From assembly GCF_964340395.1 (NCBI RefSeq), contig NC_135569.1, positions 17,990,257-18,054,256 of the forward strand: a DNA stretch of 64,000 nucleotides, written 5' to 3'. Numbering within the stretch: the first letter of the stretch is position 1; each line of letters opens with the position of its first letter. The position numbers and the translations under genes were made by a program. Positions 38,501-50,100 of this stretch are shown here, piece by piece. A model generated the notes under the pieces. It was given only the letters and a program-made list of their open reading frames with translations, made no database searches and had not been told where the DNA came from. This DNA comes from Glandiceps talaboti (lineage: Eukaryota; Hemichordata; Enteropneusta; Spengelidae).

Positions 38501-41500
38501 CTATAGCTTTCTAGTGTCTGATATGACAATTGTAAACATTTGTACATAAGGCCAGTGACTATAGCTTTCTAGTGTCTGATATGACAATTGTAAACATTTG
38601 TACATAAGGCCAGTGACTATAGCTTTCTAGTGCCTAATATGACAATTGTAAACATTTGTACATAAAGGCCAGTGACTATAGCTTTCTAGTGTCTGATATG
38701 ACAATTGTAAACATTTGTACATAAGGCCAGTGACTTTAGCTTTCTAGTGTCTGATATGACAATTGTAAACGTTTGTACATAAGGCCAGTGATTATAGCTT
38801 TCTAGTGTCTGATATGACAATTGTAAACATTTGTACATAAGGCCAGTGACTTTAGCTTTCTAGTGTCTGATATGACAATTGTAAACATTTGTACATAAGG
38901 CCAGTGATTATAGCTTTCTAGTGTCTGATATGACAATTGTAAACGTTTGTACATAAGGCCAGTGACTATAGCTTTCTAGTGTCTGATATGACAATTGTAA
39001 ACGTTTGTACATAAGGCCAGTGATTATAGCTTTCTAGTGTCTGATATGACAATTGTAAACGTTTGTACATAAGGCCAGTGATTATAGCTTTCTAGTGTCT
39101 GATATGACAATTGTAAACATTTGTACATAAGGCCAGTGACTTTAGCTTTCTAGTGTCTGATATGACAATTGTAAACGTTTGTACATAAGGCCAGTGACTA
39201 ATAGCTTTCTAGTGTCTGGTATGACAATTGTAAACATTTGTACATAAAGGCCAGTGACTATAGCTTTCTAGTGTCTGATATGACAATTGTAAACATTTGT
39301 ACATAAGGCCAGTGACTATAGCTTTCTAGTGTCTGATATGACAATTGTAAACATTTGTACATTAAGGCCAGTGACTATAGCTTTCTAGTGTCTGATATGA
39401 CAATAATGTAAACGTTTGTACATAAGGCCAGTGGCCACAGTAGTACTGAATAAAGGACTGATTGACAAGACAAGCTGAACTTGTTTGAATGTAAGCATGT
39501 ACCTTGAAGTGATAATTGTTTGTTTGTACAATTATTTTCCATCATTCAGAGGTAGTACTGTATCCTTAATGTTGTGAGACATGTCAATTATGTAGCATCC
39601 TTTCCTGTCGACTGTGAGATGCATCATGTTGTTCAGTCTAAAATATGGCTTCTCAAACGACATGATGCGCTAATAGACTATCTTCTATGTGGTATGTTAC
39701 CAAATATCATCATATCTTACGTGCATATTTCCATTGACTATGAGGAGTGTAAATGCCATCACAGCGCCCTCTACGATATGAATTACGATGCTATTAATTA
39801 CCTTGGCAAAGTATCTTTTCAGGCTTCCTAAAGGAGGAATCATTAACTTAGAATGTCCACCAAAATATTCCAATCTTCTCTTTACTCCAAGTTGAGCAAT
39901 GTCAACTGTGACAACGATTGCTTTAAAGCCTGCCTTCTCAGCTCGCTTTACCATATCTCTTGAAACTTCTCTGGTTGGCCAAATATAGATTGCCAACCAT
40001 TTGTTGCTGTTTGGTGTTGCAGCACTTACTTCCTCTAAAGATTTGTTGGATTCTGAACTAAGTACTATGATTGTGTTCATGTTGGCAGCAGCTGCAATTA
40101 TGTATGGAATATATTTTGAGAAAAACACACCACTCCCTACCCCAGTCACTCCCTACCCCAGTCACTCCCTACCCCATCTCACTCCCTACCCCATCTCACT
40201 CCCTACCCCAGTCACTCCCTACCCCAGTCACTCCCTACCCCAGTCACTCCCTACCCCAGTCACTCCCTACCCCATCTCACTCCCTACCCCAGTCACTCCC
40301 TACCCCAGTCACTCCCTACCCCATCTCACTCCCTACCCCAGTCACTCCCTACCCCAGTCACTCCCTACCCCAGTCACTCCCTACCCCATCTCACTCCCTA
40401 CCCCAGTCACTCCCTACCCCAGTCACTCCCTACCCCATCTCACTCCCTACCCCAGTCACTCCCTACCCCAGTCACTCCCTACCCCATCTCACTCCCTACC
40501 CCAGTCACTCCCTACCCCATCTCACTCCCTACCCCAGTCACTCCCTACCCCAGTCACTCCCTACCCCAGTCACTCCCTACCCCATCTCACTCCCTACCCC
40601 AGTCACTCCCTACCCCAGTCACTCCCTACCCCATCTCACTCCCTACCCCAGTCACTCCCTACCCCAGTCACTCCCTACCCCATCTCACTCCCTACCCCAG
40701 TCACTCCCTACCCCATCTCACTCCCTACCCCAGTCACTCCCTACCCCAGTCACTCCCTACCCCATCTCACTCCCTACCCCAGTCACTCCCTGCCCCATCT
40801 CACTCCCTACCCAATCTCACTCCCTACCCCAGTCACTCCCTACCCCAGTCACTCCCTACCCCATCTCACTCCCTACCCAAATCACTCCCTACCCCATCTC
40901 ACTCCCTACCCCAGTCACTCCCTACCCCATCTCACTCCCTACCCCAGTCACTCCCTACCCAATCTCACTCCCTACCCCATCTCACTCCCTACCCCAGTCA
41001 CTCCCTACCCCATCTCACTCCCTACCCAAATCACTCCCTACCCCATCTCACTCCCTACCCCAGTCACTCCCTACCCCATCTCACTCCCTACCCCAGTCAC
41101 TCCCTACCCAATCTCACTCCCTACCCCATCTCACTCCCTACCCCAGTCACTCCCTACCCCATCTCACTCCCTACCCCAGTCACTCCCTATCCCAGTCACT
41201 CCCTACTCCATCTCACTCCCTACCCCAGTCACTCCCTGCCCCATCTCACTCCCTACCCAATCTCACTCCCTACCCCAGTCACTCCCTACCCCAGTCACTC
41301 CCTACCCCATCTCACTCCCTACCCCAATCACTCCCTACCCCATCTCACTCCCTACCCCAGTCATTCCCTACCCCATCTCACTCCCTACCCGTCACTCCCT
41401 ACCCCATCTCACTCCCTACCCGTCACTCCCTACCCCATCTCACTCCCTACCCCAGTCACTCCCTACCCCAGTCACTCTCTACCCCATCTCACTCCCTACC

Positions 41501-44500
41501 CCAGTCACTCCCTACCCCAGTCACTCCCTACTCCAGTCACTCCCTACCCCATCTCACTCCCTACCCCAGTAACTCCCTACCCCAGTCACTCCCTACCCAG
41601 TCACTCCCTACCCCATCTCACTCCCTACCCCAGTCACTCCCTACCCCAGTCACTCCCTGCCCCATCTCACTCCCTACCCAATCTCACTCCCTACCCCAGT
41701 CACTCCCTGCCCATCTCACTACCTACCCAATCTCACGCCCTACCCCAGTCACTCCCTACCCCATCTCACTCCCTACTCCAGTCACTCCCTACCCCATCTC
41801 ACTCCCTACCCAGTCACTCCCTACCCCATCTCACTCCCTACCCCAGTCACTCCCTACCCCATCTCACTCCCTACCCCATTTCACTCCCTACCCCAGTAAC
41901 TCCCTACCCAACCTCACTCCCTACCCAGTCACTCCCTACCCCAGTCACTCCCTACCCCAGTCACTCCCTATCCCAGTCACTCCCCACCCCATCTCACTCC
42001 CTACCCTATCCCACTCCCTATCCAAGTCACTCCCTACCCCATCTCACTCCCTACCCTAGTCACTCCTTAGCCGTCACTCCCTACCCCATCTCACTCCCTA
42101 CCCCGGTCACTCCCTACCCCAGTCACTCCCTACCCCATCTCACTCCCTATCCCAGTCACTCCCTACCCCAGTTACTCCTTAGCCCAGTCACTCCCTACCC
42201 CAATCTGATTAAAATCTGATGTGGTGAAAGTGGCTAGATGCCTTTATTTACCTCTGTTTCCATCGTTTTGTGTCGTTTGTTCTGTTCTGAGTGATTGCTG
42301 CCTTCCCACTTGGAAGAAAACAAACGACACAAAACGATGGAAACAGAGGTAAATAAAGGCATCCAGAAGCTTTCACCAGATCAGATTTTAATCAGATTGT
42401 CCTGTCCCTACCCCATCTCACTCCCTACCCCAGTCACTCCCTACCCCAGTCACTCCCCCTCCTACTCCACTACATTACCGCCATGTGATTGATAGGTTCC
42501 AAAACATCTGTCCATTTTAAGATCTCTTAAGGATATATTTTTTGGTGAAAAGACAACTGGTCATCATGATTCACATATAAAAATGTTACAGACCAGCTAC
42601 AGACCAGCGACAGACCAGGCTATTTCAGCATTGCTACAGACCAGGCCATTTCTGCATTGCTACAGACCACAGAAGGCTATTTCAGCATTGCTACAGACCA
42701 GGCTATTTCAGCATTGCTACAGACCAGGCTATTTCAGCATTGCTACAGACCAGGCTATTTCAGCATTGCTACAGACCAGGCTATTTCAGCATTGCTACAG
42801 ACCAGGCCATTTCAGCATTGCTACAGACCAGGCTATTTCAGCATTGCTACAGACCAGGCTATTTCAGCATTGCTACAGACCACGGCAGGCTATTTCAGCA
42901 TTGCTACAGACCAGGCTATTTCAGCATTGCTACAGACCACGACAGGCTATTTCAGCATTGCTACAGACCAGGCTATTTCAGCATTGCTACAGACCAGGCT
43001 ATTTCAGCATTGCTACAGACCACGGCAGGCTATTTCAGCATTGCTACAGACCAGGCTATTTCAGCATTGCTACAGACCACGACAGGCTATTTCAGCATTG
43101 CTACTGACCAGGCTATTTCAGCATTGCTACAGACCAGGGCAGGCTATTTCAGCATTGCTACAGACCAGGCTATTTCAGCTACAGACCAGGCTATTTCAAC
43201 ATTGCTACAGACCACGGCAGGCTATTTCAGCATTGCTACAGACCACGGCAGGCTATTTCAGCATTGCTACAGACCACGGCAGGCTATTTCAGCATTGCTA
43301 CTGACCAGGCTATTTCAGCATTGCTACAGACCAGGGCAGGCTATTTCAGCATTGCTACAGACCAGGCTATTTCAGCATTGCTACAGACCAGGGCAGGCTA
43401 TTTCAGCATTGCTACAGACCAGGCTATTTCAGCATTGCTACAGACCAGGGCAGGCTTTTTCAGTATTGCTACAGACCAGGCTATTTCAGCTACAGACCAG
43501 GCTATTTCAGCATTGCTACAGACCAGGCTATTTCAGCATTGCTACAGACCAGGGCAGGCTTTTTCAGCATTGCTACAGACCAGGCTATTTCAGCTACAGA
43601 CCAGGCTTTTTCAGCATTGCTACAGACCAGGCTAGTTTAGCTACAGACCAGGCTTATAATTTCAGCATTTGATACACATTGAGGTCTCCAGTACATAGTA
43701 ATAACTCTATAAAGTATGTATAATATAACTTCATTGTTAGATGATGATTAACACTATTGTATGACTCTATATAAGTTCATTTGACCTTTGACCTTTCACT
43801 TCAGAATTTCGGGAAAGGGACATACGTTCAGATATTTTTTGTGGAAAAGTAACACATTAATGGGCAATAATTTTCCATAAATCTTCCTGTGGGAGTTTCT
43901 TGATAATTTGGTAGGGATTATTGAGGGAAATTTATCCTTGCATAATATCATTTATATTCCTACCTGTAGCTGTAGCAACTTCTCCGTCTGGATGTGCCAT
44001 ACCATGATACGCTGATGGTGATATACATATTGGCGCAGCTATCTCTTGGCCAAGTATCCTCGTTGACATAGTTCTTGTCGATACATCCTTTAACACTCTT
44101 GGCTTCAGAAGAATCCTAGGTATACAATGGTTAACTGACTTGTTGTTTTGTTTCATAATTGGTAGGGACAAAGAGACATAAGCGAATGTTTTTATTTCAT
44201 TAACCCGATAAAAACCCTAAGTATATAGCAGTAGATATAAACATTCACACCTCTAATACATTTCCAACCTATGTTTTATCATTATTAGGCATTTTATCTT
44301 TTTTACCTTTATGCACATGTACCTTTTTAGCTGTGTTTTCGATAAAGTTTATAACTGGTAATGATGTGGTGCTGGTGGGGGACGACGGACCATGACAAGT
44401 AAGATTTGCATAACTGCCAGTAAAACACGGAAAATCAGGTTGATAGTACTTATTCAACACTCTGAACCAGAAACAAAGACATAAAATGTAAATAAAATAC

Positions 44501-45486
44501 CGCCAATGGCGTCGTAGCACAACTGTAGTTTTTAAAAATGTTTATCCATATGGTAGTCCATGCTAACAATAAGTGTTCATTTGCTGAATGACTGTCCAGT
44601 TGCCAATCCAACCATGTTGTTATCTTTGCAATATATGTGATTATTTGGCTGTTGCTATGGGTGTGGTCTTGTTGCTAGGCAAATTTACATACATTTTTTG
44701 ATTGTTTATTCAATTGTCTATTAATCCCTGTTGTTATCTTTGTGAAATACACACCCGTTTGGCTGTTGCTATGGGTGTGTTCATGGTTGCTAGGGTATTT
44801 GCATAGTTTTTTTGAATGTTTACTCATTTGCCTACCAGATGATGTTGTTATTTGACCATAATATACTGCCATTTGGTTGTTGCTAAGGGTGTGGTCATGG
44901 TTGCTATTGCCAATTTTGTCAAAATGTTTTGAAGAAAATCTGCAGAATAACACTTTCAGAAACATCTCACCAAGTTTCAGACTCGTTGACCAAGTACATT
45001 TTGAGATATAAGTTTTTGACCAAAAATGAACATTTTTACACCTAATTTGCATATCACTCATGGAATCTTTGTATGCTTAATATTTCTTTGTCTATACATC
45101 CCTAGATATATTCCCTTTTGAAAGTTTAAATTTCAGCCTAATCTGCTCAGTAGCTTTGGAATTATAGATTTTTAACCAAAAAGACACATTTTTAGCCCTA
45201 ATTTGCTTATCACTGATAGAATCATCATGTCATGAACAAATCTTACTTTACACCCCCTTAAGAATGTTCCCACCAAATTTCGCACCAATCTGCCCAGTAG
45301 TTTCTGAGTTTAAGTTTTTTGACCAAAAATCACATTTTTTGACCCAAATCACACACCTGTGATGCAATCATTTTGATTTGAACAATTTCCCAACTAGACA
45401 CCCAAGGTAATGAACCCACCACATATCATGGCAATTGGTTCAGTGGTTTTTTACTTTAAGTTGTTTACACACACACACACACACAT

Positions 45487-45565
<79 letters not shown>

Positions 45566-46816
45566 GACAGACAGACAGACAGACGCCGGGTGATCCCTAT
45601 AGCACTACTGAACCTCAGTTCAGTTGTGCTAAAAATGAAGAATGTGAAATGAAATGAAATGTCACAACAGATACCGGGTACACTGACTCACTACTTCTAC
45701 ACAACAGATACTGGGTACATTGACTCACTACTTCTACAAAACAGATACTGGGTACATTGACTCACTACTTCTACAAAACAGATACCGGGTCAGTGTTCTG
45801 CCGAGGCCACGGCCTTGCGACATTGGCCCCCTAAAATTACAAATGACGCAATAATTTTCCCATCTTGCGTCGCTTTGGCACATTCATTTTACGGCAGACG
45901 TCAAAATTAAAAGTCCAGGGTCAGGCCTGTCAATCCACAAAAGTATACTGACTCCGTAAGGGACAGTTTTGTTGACATCATATAAGATACAGTGACAACG
46001 CACAGTTCTATTGTTAACATAAAAAATGCAACAAACAGATCAACTTTGGTAAACTTAATCTACAATTGAAACATTACATGGAGTAGATGAGACGCCGAAA
46101 TGGACGTCTCTTGTCTGGTAGTATACAAAACGAAGATCGAAGGCCGAAGATCGAAGAGCTTTTATTACCAGCATGACAAGAAAAAGTAATTTTAGAAGTT
46201 CTCCATATTTAACACAGACACTACAGCAAAGATTGCTGTCATAGTTAATTTGGGAAAGAAGAGCACATGCATAAATCAGTGAAGTCACAGGCATCTTAAC
46301 ATCGACACTAAATTTTTTAATACATTCTTGTGAGAATTTACCATAAAATTGTGAAGTTATATTGTTTTTTTCTTACAGTCACTAGCTTTCCAAGACAGTA
46401 ACATTCTTCCAGCGCTTCTCAAAAGAGCTCTGAATTCTGAATTCTTCTTCCATTCCATCATTCTTGTAATATTAGGGGGAAAATACCATTTTCAGTTATG
46501 GGTATTGTAGTTATATTACAATGAAATTATTATTCTTGTCTTCCTAATTGTTGTGTCCCTAAACTGATATGTCCCTATTAGTAATGATATGAGCCACATG
46601 GCTGTTGAGTGTTGACAGCCAAATTATCGCCCTGAGCTTCTATTTAGTTCCTTTATTGTGGTTCCGAATTTGCCTATTTTCCAAAAAGTGGCCCAGGGCT
46701 AGTTTTATCAACTAGACATCCAGGGTAATACACTCACCAAATATCAGGGCAATTGGTCCAGCGGTTTTTGACTTTAACTTGTTTACACACACCCAAACAC
46801 ATACACACGCACACAC

Positions 46817-46863
<47 letters not shown>

Positions 46864-47132
46864 GACACTTTGCCATGCCTATAGCACTACTGAACCTTAT
46901 CAATTCAGTTGTGCTAAAAAGTAAATGGTTTAGTGCAATTGAAAATCTTTCAAAGATGTCTGATGAGCACTGTTCACTCAATGAATACTAAATTTTTGGC
47001 TTCTAACATAAATACAATATATACTAAAGAACTAAAGTCTTTTTGAACAATTTCCCAACTAGACACCCAAAGTAACATGCTGTCCACCAAATATCAAAGC
47101 AATTGGTCCAGTAGTTTTTTTACTTTAAGTTG

Positions 47133-47180
<48 letters not shown>

Positions 47181-50100
47181 GACAATGCACCACACCTATA
47201 GCACTACTGAACCTTATCAGTTCAGTTGTGCTAATAAACCTGTTTTAATCATAGACTGTCTATGATTTAATTCAACTGTGTTAAAAACAGGTTTCCAAGC
47301 AACCTCAAACAGAGGTTAATCTTGATGCCATTGACATTGACATGCAAAGTAACCCATAGATTTAATGATTTCATGGCATCAATAAAACAAGTCATTCAAA
47401 ATGACATAGTCCCCGCTATGATTGGGTTTTAAGGAACTGGCAGTTTATGTTGTCATTGTCAAACCTGGTTAATGTTGTTTGGCCTATACGGTTGTTTTTG
47501 ATATCACTACTCTGTTCATGTCCGAGTTATGGCTTTGGACATGAAAGCTGTGCCAACAAAATGGCTGCCAGACAGCCATATCGGATTGTATCATGATGAA
47601 AATGGATATGCACATGTATGTCACAGAACACTGTGCTAATACCAAGTTTGAATGAGATCTGTTCAAGCATGTCTGAGTTATGGCTTTGGACATGGAAAAT
47701 TCACAAACAAAATGGCTGCCAGGCAGCCATATTGGATCGTATCAAGACAACAATGAATATGCACATGTATGTTACCGAACACTGTGCTAATACCAACTTT
47801 GAAAGAGATCTGTTCAAGCATGGCTGAGTTATGGCTTTGGACATGGAAAATTCGCAAACAAAATGGCTACCAGGCAGCCATAACGGATTGTATCACGACG
47901 AAAATGGATATGCACATGTATGTCATAGAACACTGTGCTAATGCCAACTTCGAATGAGATCTGCTCAAGCATGTCTGAGTTATGGCTTTGGACATGGAAA
48001 ATTTGCAAACAAAATGGCTACCAGGCAGCCATATCGGATTGTATCACGACGAAAATGAATATGCACATGTATGTCATATCACACTGTCCTACTAGCAACT
48101 TTGAATGAGATCTGTTCAAGCATGTCTGAGTTATGGCTTTAGACAGGGAAAATTCGCAAACAAAATGGTTGGTACGCGGCCATATTGGATCATATCATAA
48201 AACAAATTGACGTGCATATGTATGTCATAGTATGTTGTCCCTGTACCAAGTTTGAAAAAAATCAGTCCCGGCATCTCCAAGAAACGGCTGCAAACGGACG
48301 CACGGACGCACGGACGCAGGGACACACGGACGCACGGACAGACGGAACCCAATCCATAAGTCCTCATGTGGACTTCATCCGGCGGGGAGTAACAATAACC
48401 TTTTATTTCTTAGGCTCAGTGAAAGCATCTTTTCACACAAGAAATCACGTTTTTAGACCATAAACACACATTTCTGATGTTATCGTTTTCATTTGAATAT
48501 TTTTCCATCTACACACCCTAAGGCCAAAAAAAAAAAGGTTTTGTTTCCCGTCCTCGTGCGCGTCATTCCAAACCATGCGCATCATACGTTTTTATTCTGT
48601 TTCCCCTTTATTGTTTCAGACGTCACTGGCGATTTGTGAAAATTCATTTGACTACTGTAGATCCACAGGCAGCTGACAACGTTCTAAATGTTTCAACCGT
48701 AAAAAAATTCAGTGATTGTATTAGTATATTTAAAGGGTAATTAAAGTACTGGTAATTTGATGGTACCTCTATACATTTTGTCTGAATACGTTGGAACATA
48801 GCGTATCTTGTAGACGCGTACATACATGTTATAAGGATGAACGCATACTCTGTAATACATGTGTTGTAGAAGCTCGTGAGACAGAACATCTAGCGGACAC
48901 ATAGACAGTTTATAGTATACGCAACGCTATGCGAAGCGACCAAAATTTTCACGATAGGGACGTTTTTTAAGAAATCATTTCTTAAATTTCCCCTTTTCTG
49001 AGTTCATATAACACAACTGTGGCAAATATTTCTATGAATCGTACAATACTTCATGACTACTTTTGCGACATATGTGTAGAAATAGACAAGTAGGAAAGCT
49101 TGAAATGCGGAAGTGACTAACAATATCCTTCAAACATCATTAAAAGAGAAAACACGACAACGTAACGCTACAATTTTATATGCATAGATAAGTCTTTGTT
49201 TAATCATGCATTTTACTCATGAACAAACTGAAGCGAGGATTTCTTTTTTTTTGGTAGTGTTTTTCGATTACGTCCTCTCAAGCTTTCTCACCTTGTCTAT
49301 ATCATCATTCATGTGTACTAGTGTGATATGTGCACTTACGTTCGAGGAGAAGCGAATTGCAGAGAACGCGTACGCTTTCGCTGAGATAAACATGAACACT
49401 ACCCAGGAAACACGTTCGAATGTAACTAACATGTACATAAGACGAAATGCATAGAGGTACATCTAAACAAGAATTCTTTAACTACCGTAAATATATAGTA
49501 TTACAATCACTGAATTTTTTTTTACAGTTGAAATACTTCGTACGTTGTCAGTTGCCTGTGGTAGATCAGTGAGGGGGATGTTTTATTTTTGTATCGCTAT
49601 GCTTTTGTCCATTCAAGTGTCCGTTGGCAGCAAAATCTTGCGTCCATTTGGACTTGTCGATGTTGAAAGTTCCACCAAGGTATGCAGATTGTACGAGGAC
49701 TTATTTAAAGGTATTCTAAGTTCTGGGGATCGATTTATTCTACCCGAACAGTACGAACTATGCCGTATTGAGGCTTTGGTGTCACGTGTATATGACGGAA
49801 ATTTCCAGAGTGTCCCCCTACAAGCAAAACTGGAAGACATAGTGGAATTTGGCAAGTACTTAAAGATCGTTTTGATCGAAGAGTGTAACAAAGTGTCACA
49901 GCAACCTGTTAAAGATGCCTTCCATGTTCTGATGACTCAAAGACATTCAAAAGTATGGCCTAAATTTCATAATTTGGATCGCCCAAACAGACGTTTTGAA
50001 CTCCACAATGCCATTATCAGGTGGTTGCAAGATCGTAACTAGGGATGGCAAAAGGCAGTACCAGTCCTTGGGAGAACAGTTTGCCAGCGTTCTTGGGAAT

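Noticed and set aside
40001-42059. Very long plus-strand open frames (over 500 and 600 codons) reading [10 protein letters not shown] repeats
   Set aside because: They are the stop-free translation of the 16/17-bp array, lie antisense to oxidase intron 2, and start inside exon 3 on the wrong strand.
42583-43672. Open frames reading [14 protein letters not shown] repeats
   Set aside because: Translation of the 26-bp minisatellite. All three frames are open for the same reason, and there are no gene signals.
44269-44520. Minus-strand frame with a hydrophobic stretch, NLTC, and an AG acceptor-like site at about 44462
   Set aside because: It begins in the end of an element A copy without an ATG at its start, has no recognised family, and no matching donor or partner exon was found.
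48644-48889. 81-codon minus-strand frame
   Set aside because: It is the diverged inverted-repeat arm of the TIR element, truncated relative to the plus-strand ORF.
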